In this document: positions 23,941-37,024 of the stretch, piece by piece
Layout: each line of letters starts with the position of its first letter
How positions within the stretch are numbered: position 1 is the first letter of the stretch
Assembly: GCA_036971475.1 (NCBI GenBank)
Contig: JBAIZL010000005.1
Span: 247,018,323 to 247,082,322 of the forward strand
Direction: 5' to 3'
Length of the DNA: 64,000 nucleotides
DNA from: Prosapia bicincta
Lineage: Eukaryota > Arthropoda > Insecta > Hemiptera > Cercopidae
Notes under the pieces: model-generated
The model's input: only the letters and a program-made list of their open reading frames with translations
What the model was told of the DNA's origin: nothing
Database searches by the model: none
Made by a program: the position numbers and the translations under genes

Positions 23941-26900
23941 CTACATATGTACTCCAAAATAATTACTCTTGTGTTATTATCTAATCATTATAAAGGTGAT
24001 ATATATTTTAAATGTTATAAACATGAAAATGTAGTCGTCACTATAATTTTGAAAATAGAACGTGACACTTTACATAAAGCTAATTGTAATAAAGACTGAT
24101 TTCTTTACTTTATTATGAAAATATAGTTTTATATCAGAGGATGAGGCTCGGAATATATAAAATAATATATACAATTTAAAATAAAATTGTAAAATAAACT
24201 AACTGAAACTTTATTCAGGCTGTTCTAAATTTGGCCAATGGTAAGATAATTAAATTGTCCATTTAAATGAATGATGTGCTTTGAATTGTGATCTGGATCT
24301 TAGTATTCTCAATGGACTGTCTTAACGTTTTCATTGATATCTCAGTGAACAGAAGAGAGAATAAGTCCAATTACCTTATTTCTCGGAATACCAGCGTCAT
24401 CTTGAAATTGTTAAGTGATCCGTACAATATGAATGTAATAACATAGTGTAACTCTCGTCGAAAGGAGAATTGTGTTTTGTATAGTTACTTTCAGCAGGAT
24501 GATGTTACTATTGTTGCGCAGGAACCGTTACACGACAAATCAATATCAGGCCGATGATTAAACTATTAGAAATAATTTAAAAGTCGAGTTTTCACGAAAA
24601 TTCTTGGATTTATTTATCTTTTGTTAGTTATGTATAGTTTATAAAGTTACATCTTTTTTCAATCTAGGATTTATTGAGTGTTTTATATGAGTTACTCTTG
24701 GTTTTAGCAGCTTTGTATACTCATTGATATTTCAATGCACTTTAAACATTTTAAATGCTTTGTCAAACTTTTAAGTGAATTATTATTACTAAAACCACAC
24801 GAAGAAAGTACTATTTTACTATAACGTTACTCTGAAAATCACCGTGACAAGAAGAAGGTATTATTAAAAGTGGAGGACGCACAATCACTTACAAGACTCC
24901 GGTAAAGTCTATTTGATAAGAGAAAAGATCGTAACCTTACTTTAAATATCTATAACTGAGTAATATTAGAGCATGCGGGATGCAACGACATTCATCAAGT
25001 TACGAAATCGACATGTGTCGGAAAACCTTTGATGTTACTGTACACTTATACTAAGGTTTGCAGTCCGTCCACATTTTGTTACATGCCAATACTTAAAATG
25101 ACATACACTACTTTAAACGCACTAACATAATTTTTAACAATGTAAAAATATGTAATTCATGGTATACCTTATAATAGAACTGTAGTAATATATATTGTAT
25201 ATTATAATGTTTTAATATATTATAGCAGTAATACAATTTTTAATTATAGTTCTATTTCTTAATGTTTTATTTCAACAAAATTTTAAGCGATAGAGTTACA
25301 CATTGCTTGAATTCGCTCTTTATTTATTATTTAAAAAATCGTATTTATAAAGGGTTGGAAAAAACATTTAGAAAAGATCTTTTTTCTATGATTTACTAAG
25401 ACAACATAGACAAGGTATTGTAAATTTATATGGCAAGTTAACTTATAGAAACAAGTGATTTCCATCGTGAGGTGTGTCTGTCTTCTTCATGATGTTATTG
25501 CAGGATTTTAAATAATGGCGTCTAGATATCACAAGACTAATATTTTGACTTCTTTCAAGGTAGAAAACCATTAAGATATTACTCGTGAAAAGTGATAAAA
25601 GTGGAACAATCATCTGAGGCATCTCTAGCTCGTTGTGAAGAATACACTTTCTGTAATGAGAAAACACATTAAAGCTATCATTTTAGTGAGAAATGTCCAA
25701 TGTAAGTACGTATAATCTGGTGTTAAGGAAAATGATGGCTTACGGATGTTGGCTCCAATATCGATTGAGGTCATAAAGATGTAATCAAGCTGAAGAAAGC
25801 GAATGCTGGATTGTATACAAAATAAATCGATACTAGGAAATTACTTGCTCCATATAGCGAGAGAACAGAACATGTGTTGTGATCAAGAGAGCATCTGTGA
25901 TATGTATCGTATAGAAGGGTTTTAATTGTAAATGTGATTACTACAAAGTTGTCTTTATCTGTGACCGAAGTTCAGACATTTGATTTTATCATACAGCCCA
26001 CGTAAGATTAAAGGTTAAAGTGAGATTATATGTAATTTCAGAATTAAAAACAAACCTCTAGACCTCAAATAAAAAATTTTTTTTTTAGCAACTTACATTT
26101 TTATATTTTGAAGTCTTATATTTCTGGAAATGTTGTTGCCAAAGATGGTTTCCTGAAATGAAATAGTGATTGTTTCAATGTAATAAATTCTTTGGTTTAG
26201 TTATCATAAAATGTTTTTACTACGCTCATATGGGAGCTCACACATGATACTCAGTATTTTTTTCTTGTGCTTAGAGGCACAAAACGTTGTACAGATATGG
26301 TTTTAATATAGTGTGTTATTGTAGGCTTATTTAGGTACATTAATATCCACTGCCTCAGGGATAAAATAAAGGTGGTTAAAGTTTCTCAGTTAAGCTTGCA
26401 AAAGGGGCAGTACTTTCAGAGTGTACATCTGTGCCGTATAGATTTGAGGACAGAAATTTGGTTATAAATATATGAAGAACCGTATAACTGGGCAACAAAA
26501 TACACCTACTCGATCTACCGTTTGTGAAATGAAAATGTTACTTTGTAAGTAACATGAAGAATAAATTTATTTCAATATTATTCATTATTTCACTTATTCA
26601 TTTTGCACCAATATATCGCAGGTGTTTTGTTAATTTAAATTTGCAGTTAAAGCAACGCCAACCAACCAATTCTCTTTTATAGAAGCAATAATATCGTGTA
26701 CAGAATAAATACTTTAAATCTTAAATGAATATTTCCGTGCAGATCTTGAACTTTTAATGGTCATTCCATAGCTATACCAATTACAACTATTATTAAAACA
26801 GTCCTGCACAATAACACAAGACAACAATATGTTACGTCTTTGAAATATTGGCCCTAAATTTCAACAAAATTCAATAAACATAGCTACATCCGGTCGGACA

Positions 26901-28085
26901 TTCTCTGAATCCTTACAAATTATAAATATTAAAAGTAAAACAAAGACATTTAAATAAGAATAAAAGAATGATAACGGTTTAAATGAATATTACAATGAAC
27001 CACACCAACCACTTAATACAAACAAATAAAAAAAAACAACAACAATTGCTATCAACAAAGCCTTAAATAAATATTTTATATCAATACAAATAAATATTTA
27101 AAAAAATAATAAATGATTTAGTATAAAAAATCTAATAATAAACAATCAATTAAACAAGGAATAAATAGTAGAAGTTAAAATAATACACAATTAATACATC
27201 ATAAGTAAAAATAGCATGCGAGCAAATCACTATTAATGTCGGTGCAACCATTCACAAGACAAAGAGACATATGTCCAGTTACAAAACGCCTTAGACGCTA
27301 CTTATTATTGTTGCTGGCAGGTGATGTAGGTGACATAAATACACGTCATCATCTAATGTCACCAATATTATTAGACGTTTAATTACTTTTCCATATCGAG
27401 GACATATCCTCAGCAAACGGATTATCTTCTCATTACCCTAGTCATGAACGATGTCCTGGCTCCAATGTCTTTAAGGGTCACTTCATTACCCTTGTTATTA
27501 GGATTTTGCTAGGAGAGAAGTTCTCTTTTATTACACCTAAACTAGGGAGAAAATGGTTCATGGCTGGAAAATGTATTAATTAATATATTTGTAAAAAAAA
27601 GGCAGTTATGCTAACGTGAGTCACTCTTACTATATTTTATATATTTCTTGCTCCAGTATTTTTTTCCTCTCATACATTACATATATTTTAAATCGGTTAA
27701 TATATGGAAACACTAATTACACTACAATTACACCAATTATTAAATTAGTAAATATTTTTTAACAACAGAACTTTTTGTCGAGATACATTCCTAACATTTA
27801 AATTTGGATTTACCCGAGATATTTAATCAATCCAGGATTGTATCACTTCAAACAAAATTTACAGCTTCTTTGTTACATCAAAATCCAAATTAAGTATATT
27901 GAAAGAGCGGATAAGGGAAGATGAATGAAGCTATCAAGCAATGTGACTATCAAAGATCTCTCTATACGAGTAAGAACGCCAAAGGAAAACTGTCTATTTA
28001 CAACTTCAACAGGTGTTTTCAATTGCATGAATAGTTTACTATTTGAATCCGGATTAGGATTTTAATTTAATTTGTGTTTTTTTAC

Positions 28086-28087
<2 letters not shown>
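23941..28087. other. AT-rich noncoding DNA inside the duplicated unit
   Basis: The small frames at 23,878-24,099 (+) and 25,443-25,667 (-) show no recognised motif and no coding signature beyond chance. No exon, RNA gene or element end is recognised. The whole stretch reappears at about 30,394-34,543. Confidence 0.5.
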
Positions 28088-28155
<68 letters not shown>

Positions 28156-28169
28156 TATAGTTACTAACT

Positions 28170-28372
28170 GGAATACATCCGTTCATTCTGTGGTCCATAA
28201 ATTCGCAGTTCCGACGTTTCGCTAGAATCTCATCCAGGAATGACGAGGTGAACCCAACAACAGTAGAAGAGCGAGTACTGTTGTTGGGCTTACCTCGTCA
28301 ATGCTGAATGAGATTCTAGCGAAACGTCGGAACTGCGAATTTATGGACTGCAGAATGAACAGATGTATTCCA
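28170..28372. mobile_element. Near-perfect 203-bp hairpin between (TA)n tracts
   Basis: Arms of about 94 bp begin GGAATACATC and end GATGTATTCC, and meet at a short loop around AGAAGAGCGAG. Each arm contains GCGAAACGTCGGAACTGCGA or its complement. TA tracts lie 20 bp to the left (28,088-28,150) and about 50 bp to the right (28,424-28,474). No protein is encoded. It could be a MITE or a folded pair of Penelope-like termini. A duplicate is at 34,615-34,817. Confidence 0.65.
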
Positions 28373-28421
28373 GATATTAACTGTTCTTCATATTTTTCCA
28401 TCCGTGAAGGAATACGTATCA

Positions 28422-28477
<56 letters not shown>

Positions 28478-28700
28478 TAACATAAAATAATTTTCATAAA
28501 CAAGAATATACGAATATTACTTCATTTTATTGTTCATTGAAGCTTTTCGCTAATTTACATTATTAGCATTTTCAAAATATATGAATCACTGTCCAGTTAT
28601 GTGACCAGAGTAAGACTGTTGAACACAATTGTACTATGCTCAGTAAAGGTATCAGTTATCTTATCTGTTAGATAAGTATACTTTAATATTTCCATTTGAC

Positions 28701-29657
28701 CTAATCTTTTATTTTTAAAATGTCATCAAATATGCTAAAGATAGTATTATGTTTTGATTTAATCTGGACTTGTTCCTCTATTAGTGTGTTCTTAATTTTA
28801 TTTTTATATATCTCTAAGTTTTCTATTATATTCATTTTTAAGCCTTTTTGTACGTGTTTAACCAACTTCATATTACTAATCTCTGGAAAATCATGATTTC
28901 TTTCTATACAATGTGTGGCAAGATTTGATTTATAAATATGTGGCTTTTTGAATGCATTTAAATGTTCTTTGTAGCGATCTTTTATTTTCTTTTTTGTTTG
29001 TCCTATATAACATTTTTGACATGTAGTACAGTTAATACTATATACGCCGTTTATATTAATTTTATTTACTTTAATGTTTGTATTTATTATATTATTAATT
29101 GTGTTATTAGTGTAATAAGTTATTTTGACATTAGTATCTTTAAATAATTTTATAATTGGTTTGATTTCATAACCGGTAAATAAGAATTTGGACCAAATAA
29201 TTTCTTTAGTATTTGAATAATAATTTTTATTTATATTATTATCCATTCTTTTAAGGATTTTATTATTCAATTTATTAATGGTTTCTTTTTTATATCCATT
29301 TTGTATTGCTATTTGTTGAATAATGTTTAGTTCTTTCAATTTATTTATCGGGTTTAATGGAATTCGGTTCATTCTGTATAATAAATTATAGAAGCATGCC
29401 ATTTTTTGATTGTACGGGTGGTTTGAATAATTAGGTATTACTTTTACTGTTTGAGTGGGTTTTCTAAATATTGTAAAATTTAATTTATTATTTTCCTTAT
29501 AAATGGTAATATCTAAGAAATTTATGGCATTAAGTTTTTCTATTTCGTAGCGGCCGATTTTTTTTTTTTTTTTCGAAAAACTACCCCCTACCCCCCTGAA
29601 CGTGGTCGAAACCACCCCTTGGTCTGGGGTCACGGCTGGGGTGACCTTGAGCATCAT
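28701..29657 (-). pseudogene. Chimeric 318-codon ORF: element 1 end fused to Penelope-like C-terminus
   Basis: The first 36 or so codons translate the end of palindromic element 1, including a poly-Lys run from its A tract. The rest matches residues about 538-819 of the full Penelope-like protein at 37,236-39,695. It lacks the RT catalytic motifs but retains the INFLDITIY and FRKPTQT blocks and the whole GIY-YIG region (GVYSINC, CYIGQT, RYKEHL, ATHCIERNH). The fusion was made by the tandem duplication junction at 29,546-29,549 and happens to be in frame. It is unlikely to be expressed as a transposase and is best read as a by-product of rearrangement. Confidence 0.85.
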
Positions 29658-29737
29658 CCAAAACTACCCCTATAGTCCTAGGTTACGTAGCGGCCAAGTT
29701 AGGGGTGGGTCCGCGCCCAAGTATCACAACTTCTACT
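29546..29737 (-). mobile_element. Partial right end of palindromic element, duplicated
   Basis: A copy of 23,090-23,280 followed again by TTTGTG. It is a fragment created by the tandem duplication, not an independent insertion. Confidence 0.9.
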
Positions 29738-30061
29738 TTTGTGTATTATTTTAAATATGTTTCTTTTCAGCTGACTATTGAAATGACATGTGTGACTATA
29801 TCTTGACCATACATAATTGATAAACCAATTTTGGGGAGTTTATGCTTGTTTTCAATAGTAGTCAGCGGGAACAGGCTTGTTTTGGGCCTGGCCCTATGAG
29901 CGGGAAATATACACGTAACTCAGGGAGTTTAGCACGGTTTAACAAGCGGGGTGATTTTCAGATGTTTGGTTTGTTTATAAATAAGTTTTTTAAACAACAA
30001 ATTTTGGTATTCTGCGAGTAGGGATATCAACAAACAAATAAAAGGTAGGGAGGGACGTTGC

Positions 30062-30062
<1 letters not shown>

Positions 30063-30104
<42 letters not shown>

Positions 30105-30128
30105 ACACATACACACACACACACACAC

Positions 30129-30195
<67 letters not shown>

Positions 30196-33100
30196 GGCGA
30201 ATATGCAGAATACATCCGTTCATTTTGTAGTGAATAAAACACAGTTTCAACGTTTTACCAGAATCTCATCTAGCATTGACAACGTGAACCCAACTAAAGT
30301 TGAAACTCGCATCCGAAGTAAACCTCGTCAATGCTAGTTGTGATTTTGGCGAAACGTCGGATCTGCGTTTTTATCCACTACAGTAGTAGTCCACTACATA
30401 TGTACTCCAAAATAATTACTCTTGTGTTATTATCTAATCATTATAAAGGTGATATATATTTTAAATGTTATAAACATGAAAATGTAGTCGTCACTATAAT
30501 TTTGAAAATAGAACGTGACACTTTACATAAAGCTAATTGTAATAAAGACTGATTTCTTTACTTTATTATGAAAATATAGTTTTATATCAGAGGATGAGGC
30601 TCGGAATATATAAAATAATATATACAATTTAAAATAAAATTGTAAAATAAACTAACTGAAACTTTATTCAGGCTGTTCTAAATTTGGCCAATGGTAAGAT
30701 AATTAAATTGTCCATTTAAATGAATGATGTGCTTTGAATTGTGATCTGGATCTTAGTATTCTCAATGGACTGTCTTAACGTTTTCATTGATATCTCAGTG
30801 AACAGAAGAGAGAATAAGTCCAATTACCTTATTTCTCGGAATACCAGCGTCATCTTGAAATTGTTAAGTGATCCGTACAATATGAATGTAATAACATAGT
30901 GTAACTCTCGTCGAAAGGAGAATTGTGTTTTGTATAGTTACTTTCAGCAGGATGATGTTACTATTGTTGCGCAGGAACCGTTACACGACAAATCAATATC
31001 AGGCCGATGATTAAACTATTAGAAATAATTTAAAAGTCGAGTTTTCACGAAAATTCTTGGATTTATTTATCTTTTGTTAGTTATGTATAGTTTATAAAGT
31101 TACATCTTTTTTCAATCTAGGATTTATTGAGTGTTTTATATGAGTTACTCTTGGTTTTAGCAGCTTTGTATACTCATTGATATTTCAATGCACTTTAAAC
31201 ATTTTAAATGCTTTGTCAAACTTTTAAGTGAATTATTATTACTAAAACCACACGAAGAAAGTACTATTTTACTATAACGTTACTCTGAAAATCACCGTGA
31301 CAAGAAGAAGGTATTATTAAAAGTGGAGGACGCACAATCACTTACAAGACTCCGGTAAAGTCTATTTGATAAGAGAAAAGATCGTAACCTTACTTTAAAT
31401 ATCTATAACTGAGTAATATTAGAGCATGCGGGATGCAACGACATTCATCAAGTTACGAAATCGACATGTGTCGGAAAACCTTTGATGTTACTGTACACTT
31501 ATACTAAGGTTTGCAGTCCGTCCACATTTTGTTACATGCCAATACTTAAAATGACATACACTACTTTAAACGCACTAACATAATTTTTAACAATGTAAAA
31601 ATATGTAATTCATGGTATACCTTATAATAGAACTGTAGTAATATATATTGTATATTATAATGTTTTAATATATTATAGCAGTAATACAATTTTTAATTAT
31701 AGTTCTATTTCTTAATGTTTTATTTCAACAAAATTTTAAGCGATAGAGTTACACATTGCTTGAATTCGCTCTTTATTTATTATTTAAAAAATCGTATTTA
31801 TAAAGGGTTGGAAAAAACATTTAGAAAAGATCTTTTTTCTATGATTTACTAAGACAACATAGACAAGGTATTGTAAATTTATATGGCAAGTTAACTTATA
31901 GAAACAAGTGATTTCCATCGTGAGGTGTGTCTGTCTTCTTCATGATGTTATTGCAGGATTTTAAATAATGGCGTCTAGATATCACAAGACTAATATTTTG
32001 ACTTCTTTCAAGGTAGAAAACCATTAAGATATTACTCGTGAAAAGTGATAAAAGTGGAACAATCATCTGAGGCATCTCTAGCTCGTTGTGAAGAATACAC
32101 TTTCTGTAATGAGAAAACACATTAAAGCTATCATTTTAGTGAGAAATGTCCAATGTAAGTACGTATAATCTGGTGTTAAGGAAAATGATGGCTTACGGAT
32201 GTTGGCTCCAATATCGATTGAGGTCATAAAGATGTAATCAAGCTGAAGAAAGCGAATGCTGGATTGTATACAAAATAAATCGATACTAGGAAATTACTTG
32301 CTCCATATAGCGAGAGAACAGAACATGTGTTGTGATCAAGAGAGCATCTGTGATATGTATCGTATAGAAGGGTTTTAATTGTAAATGTGATTACTACAAA
32401 GTTGTCTTTATCTGTGACCGAAGTTCAGACATTTGATTTTATCATACAGCCCACGTAAGATTAAAGGTTAAAGTGAGATTATATGTAATTTCAGAATTAA
32501 AAACAAACCTCTAGACCTCAAATAAAAAATTTTTTTTTTAGCAACTTACATTTTTATATTTTGAAGTCTTATATTTCTGGAAATGTTGTTGCCAAAGATG
32601 GTTTCCTGAAATGAAATAGTGATTGTTTCAATGTAATAAATTCTTTGGTTTAGTTATCATAAAATGTTTTTACTACGCTCATATGGGAGCTCACACATGA
32701 TACTCAGTATTTTTTTCTTGTGCTTAGAGGCACAAAACGTTGTACAGATATGGTTTTAATATAGTGTGTTATTGTAGGCTTATTTAGGTACATTAATATC
32801 CACTGCCTCAGGGATAAAATAAAGGTGGTTAAAGTTTCTCAGTTAAGCTTGCAAAAGGGGCAGTACTTTCAGAGTGTACATCTGTGCCGTATAGATTTGA
32901 GGACAGAAATTTGGTTATAAATATATGAAGAACCGTATAACTGGGCAACAAAATACACCTACTCGATCTACCGTTTGTGAAATGAAAATGTTACTTTGTA
33001 AGTAACATGAAGAATAAATTTATTTCAATATTATTCATTATTTCACTTATTCATTTTGCACCAATATATCGCAGGTGTTTTGTTAATTTAAATTTGCAGT

Positions 33101-34540
33101 TAAAGCAACGCCAACCAACCAATTCTCTTTTATAGAAGCAATAATATCGTGTACAGAATAAATACTTTAAATCTTAAATGAATATTTCCGTGCAGATCTT
33201 GAACTTTTAATGGTCATTCCATAGCTATACCAATTACAACTATTATTAAAACAGTCCTGCACAATAACACAAGACAACAATATGTTACGTCTTTGAAATA
33301 TTGGCCCTAAATTTCAACAAAATTCAATAAACATAGCTACATCCGGTCGGACATTCTCTGAATCCTTACAAATTATAAATATTAAAAGTAAAACAAAGAC
33401 ATTTAAATAAGAATAAAAGAATGATAACGGTTTAAATGAATATTACAATGAACCACACCAACCACTTAATACAAACAAATAAAAAAAAAACAACAACAAT
33501 TGCTATCAACAAAGCCTTAAATAAATATTTTATATCAATACAAATAAATATTTAAAAAAATAATAAATGATTTAGTATAAAAAATCTAATAATAAACAAT
33601 CAATTAAACAAGGAATAAATAGTAGAAGTTAAAATAATACACAATTAATACATCATAAGTAAAAATAGCATGCGAGCAAATCACTATTAATGTCGGTGCA
33701 ACCATTCACAAGACAAAGAGACATATGTCCAGTTACAAAACGCCTTAGACGCTACTTATTATTGTTGCTGGCAGGTGATGTAGGTGACATAAATACACGT
33801 CATCATCTAATGTCACCAATATTATTAGACGTTTAATTACTTTTCCATATCGAGGACATATCCTCAGCAAACGGATTATCTTCTCATTACCCTAGTCATG
33901 AACGATGTCCTGGCTCCAATGTCTTTAAGGGTCACTTCATTACCCTTGTTATTAGGATTTTGCTAGGAGAGAAGTTCTCTTTTATTACACCTAAACTAGG
34001 GAGAAAATGGTTCATGGCTGGAAAATGTATTAATTAATATATTTGTAAAAAAAAAGGCAGTTATGCTAACGTGAGTCACTCTTACTATATTTTATATATT
34101 TCTTGCTCCAGTATTTTTTTCCTCTCATACATTACATATATTTTAAATCGGTTAATATATGGAAACACTAATTACACTACAATTACACCAATTATTAAAT
34201 TAGTAAATATTTTTTAACAACAGAACTTTTTGTCGAGATACATTCCTAACATTTAAATTTGGATTTACCCGAGATATTTAATCAATCCAGGATTGTATCA
34301 CTTCAAACAAAATTTACAGCTTCTTTGTTACATCAAAATCCAAATTAAGTATATTGAAAGAGCGGATAAGGGAAGATGAATGAAGCTATCAAGCAATGTG
34401 ACTATCAAAGATCTCTCTATACGAGTAAGAACGCCAAAGGAAAACTGTCTATTTACAACTTCAACAGGTGTTTTCAATTGCATGAATAGTTTACTATTTG
34501 AATCCGGATTAGGATTTTAATTTAATTTGTGTTTTTTTAC

Positions 34541-34597
<57 letters not shown>
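30063..34597. other. Duplicated microsatellites, hairpin and AT-rich DNA
   Basis: A repeat of 23,606-28,150: (CA)n(TA)n at 30,063-30,192, an imperfect hairpin at about 30,206-30,393, AT-rich DNA without genes to 34,543, and a TA tract at 34,544-34,597. Frames at 30,331-30,552 (+) and 31,896-32,120 (-) are identical to those in copy 1 and remain unsupported as genes. Confidence 0.7.
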
Positions 34598-34600
<3 letters not shown>

Positions 34601-34614
34601 TATAGTTACTAACT

Positions 34615-34817
34615 GGAATACATCCGTTCATTCTGTGGTCCATAAATTCGCAGTTCCGACGTTTCGCTAGAATCTCATCCAGGAATGACGAGGTGAACCC
34701 AACAACAGTAGAAGAGCGAGTACTGTTGTTGGGCTTACCTCGTCAATGCTGAATGAGATTCTAGCGAAACGTCGGAACTGCGAATTTATGGACTGCAGAA
34801 TGAACAGATGTATTCCA
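34615..34817. mobile_element. 203-bp hairpin, second copy
   Basis: Identical in layout to 28,170-28,372, again followed by a TA tract (34,869-34,928), against which the 3' end of the minus-strand Penelope-like element stops. Confidence 0.65.
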
Positions 34818-34866
34818 GATATTAACTGTTCTTCATATTTTTCCATCCGTGAAGGAATACGTATCA

Positions 34867-34928
<62 letters not shown>

Positions 34929-34930
<2 letters not shown>

Positions 34931-36895
34931 TAACATAAAATAATTTTCATAAACAAGAATATACGAATATTACTTCATTTTATTGTTCATTGAAGCTTTT
35001 CGCTAATTTACATTATTAGCATTTTCAAAATATATGAATCACTGTCCAGTTATGTGACCAGAGTAAGACTGTTGAACACAATTGTACTATGCTCAGTAAA
35101 GGTATCAGTTATCTTATCTGTTAGATAAGTATACTTTAATATTTCCATTTGACCTAATCTTTTATTTTTAAAATGTCATCAAATATGCTAAAGATAGTAT
35201 TATGTTTTGATTTAATCTGGACTTGTTCCTCTATTAGTGTGTTCTTAATTTTATTTTTATATATCTCTAAGTTTTCTATTATATTCATTTTTAAGCCTTT
35301 TTGTACGTGTTTAACCAACTTCATATTACTAATCTCTGGAAAATCATGATTTCTTTCTATACAATGTGTGGCAAGATTTGATTTATAAATATGTGGCTTT
35401 TTGAATGCATTTAAATGTTCTTTGTAGCGATCTTTTATTTTCTTTTTTGTTTGTCCTATATAACATTTTTGACATGTAGTACAGTTAATACTATATACGC
35501 CGTTTATATTAATTTTATTTACTTTAATGTTTGTATTTATTATATTATTAATTGTGTTATTAGTGTAATAAGTTATTTTGACATTAGTATCTTTAAATAA
35601 TTTTATAATTGGTTTGATTTCATAACCGGTAAATAAGAATTTGGACCAAATAATTTCTTTAGTATTTGAATAATAATTTTTATTTATATTATTATCCATT
35701 CTTTTAAGGATTTTATTATTCAATTTATTAATGGTTTCTTTTTTATATCCATTTTGTATTGCTATTTGTTGAATAATGTTTAGTTCTTTCAATTTATTTA
35801 TCGGGTTTAATGGAATTCGGTTCATTCTGTATAATAAATTATAGAAGCATGCCATTTTTTGATTGTACGGGTGGTTTGAATAATTAGGTATTACTTTTAC
35901 TGTTTGAGTGGGTTTTCTAAATATTGTAAAATTTAATTTATTATTTTCCTTATAAATGGTAATATCTAAGAAATTTATGGCATTAAGTTTTTCTATTTCG
36001 TAAGTAAACTGTATTTTATTGTGTATATTATTTATTTCGGTAATTATTAGGTTTAAATTTAATGCATTATTTGTAGAAATGTACAGACCGTCATCTACAT
36101 ATCTATACCATTGTCCATTGTTATCATATTTTTTAATAATTTTTATTATTTCTTCATCAATATGTTGCAAAAATATTTCGGAAATGATGCTAGATAGTGG
36201 TGAACCCATTACCAAGCCGTCTTCTTGTCTGTATATTTTGTTATTATAGCAAAAGTAATTTTGTTTTAATATTATTTTAAGTACATTAATTATTTCATCA
36301 ATTTCTTTTTTATCATGTGTATACATATTTAATTTATTTTTTATTATTTTATATGTTTCTATTAAAGGTATATTGGTATACATGTCTTTTATATCGAATG
36401 ATATTAATTTGCTATTATTGTCTATTTTTATATTTTTAATTTTCTCTATAAGGTGATAAGTATTTTTTATATTATGATTGTTATTTAATTTCATTTTGTC
36501 TTTTAACTGTTTGGCAAAAATTTTAGATATTTTATATGAAGGTGCACTTTTAAAATTAATAAGCGGTCTAATTGGATTATTTATTTTATGTAATTTTATA
36601 ATACCATTTAATAATGGTATTTTAGGATTATCATTTATGTTATTGATTTCCGGATTAAATAATGCATAAGAATTCTTCACAATACCTTTTATTTCACTTT
36701 GGTATTTATCCGTGGGATCTTTTTTTAGTTCTATAAACATATTATCTACAATATATTTTTCATTTTTGTTTATGTAATCTTGTTTGTTTATTACCACAAC
36801 AGCATTGCTTTTATCTGCTTTTATAGTACACAAGTTATTATTTTGTAATTTTTGTTTTAGATTATTAAATTGCATATATTGATTTTTGTTTTGAT
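34929..36895 (-). mobile_element. 5'-truncated Penelope-like element, inverted copy
   Basis: Identity to the plus-strand element begins near TCATCAAAACAAAAATCAA at 36,895 and continues through the ORF and about 225 bp of 3' flank to ATGTTACCAT at 34,929, next to a TA tract. The 3' flank contains the inverted repeat CTTATCTAACAGATAAG. Partial inverted copies next to complete ones are a known habit of Penelope-like elements. Confidence 0.9.
35154..36875 (-). CDS. Penelope-like reverse transcriptase/GIY-YIG protein, 5'-truncated
   Basis: 573 codons equal residues 247-819 of the plus-strand copy, with one visible amino-acid difference (Ala for Thr at residue 111 here). RT blocks: DKSNAVVVINKQDY near 21-34, SFDIKDMYTNIP at 159-170 (first catalytic Asp 161), GLVMGSPLSSI at 220-230, YRYVDDGLYI at 258-267 (Asp 261 and 262). 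The C-terminal GIY-YIG endonuclease has GVYSINC at 459-465, CYIGQT at 471-476, Arg 483 in RYKEHL, and ATHCIERNH at 502-510. The Met start is an internal Met of the full protein; the N-terminal 246 residues are missing. All catalytic residues seem present, but the truncation probably makes it non-autonomous. Confidence 0.9.
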   Translation of the reverse strand: MQFNNLKQKLQNNNLCTIKADKSNAVVVINKQDYINKNEKYIVDNMFIELKKDPTDKYQSEIKGIVKNSYALFNPEINNINDNPKIPLLNGIIKLHKINNPIRPLINFKSAPSYKISKIFAKQLKDKMKLNNNHNIKNTYHLIEKIKNIKIDNNSKLISFDIKDMYTNIPLIETYKIIKNKLNMYTHDKKEIDEIINVLKIILKQNYFCYNNKIYRQEDGLVMGSPLSSIISEIFLQHIDEEIIKIIKKYDNNGQWYRYVDDGLYISTNNALNLNLIITEINNIHNKIQFTYEIEKLNAINFLDITIYKENNKLNFTIFRKPTQTVKVIPNYSNHPYNQKMACFYNLLYRMNRIPLNPINKLKELNIIQQIAIQNGYKKETINKLNNKILKRMDNNINKNYYSNTKEIIWSKFLFTGYEIKPIIKLFKDTNVKITYYTNNTINNIINTNIKVNKININGVYSINCTTCQKCYIGQTKKKIKDRYKEHLNAFKKPHIYKSNLATHCIERNHDFPEISNMKLVKHVQKGLKMNIIENLEIYKNKIKNTLIEEQVQIKSKHNTIFSIFDDILKIKD

Positions 36896-36988
36896 GAAAT
36901 CAAAACTAGTGTGGAAAACTAGTTATACACGTATATTTTAACATAATTGACAAATTGATAAATTATATAAAAAATACAAGACTAATAT

Positions 36989-37024
<36 letters not shown>

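Larger units (their letters stand above)
23090..29545 (+). repeat. Tandem duplication, copy 1 (about 6.46 kb)
   Basis: This segment recurs directly adjacent at 29,546-35,998, almost base for base. The visible differences are in dinucleotide and homopolymer lengths. The unit starts in the right end of element 1, runs through about 5 kb of AT-rich DNA, and ends inside an inverted Penelope-like ORF. The junction shares only CGTA with both parents. Contents are annotated separately. Confidence 0.95.
29546..35998 (+). repeat. Tandem duplication, copy 2 (about 6.45 kb)
   Basis: This is the direct repeat of 23,090-29,545. It starts with a partial right end of element 1 (29,546-29,737), repeats the microsatellites, hairpins and AT-rich DNA, and continues without interruption into the complete inverted Penelope-like copy. 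Copy 2 is therefore the side that preserves the original downstream junction. Confidence 0.95.

Noticed and set aside
35415..35600. Plus-strand frame within the Penelope-like copy (also at 28,962 and, on the minus strand, at 39,249)
   Set aside because: Antisense shadow of the GIY-YIG coding region.
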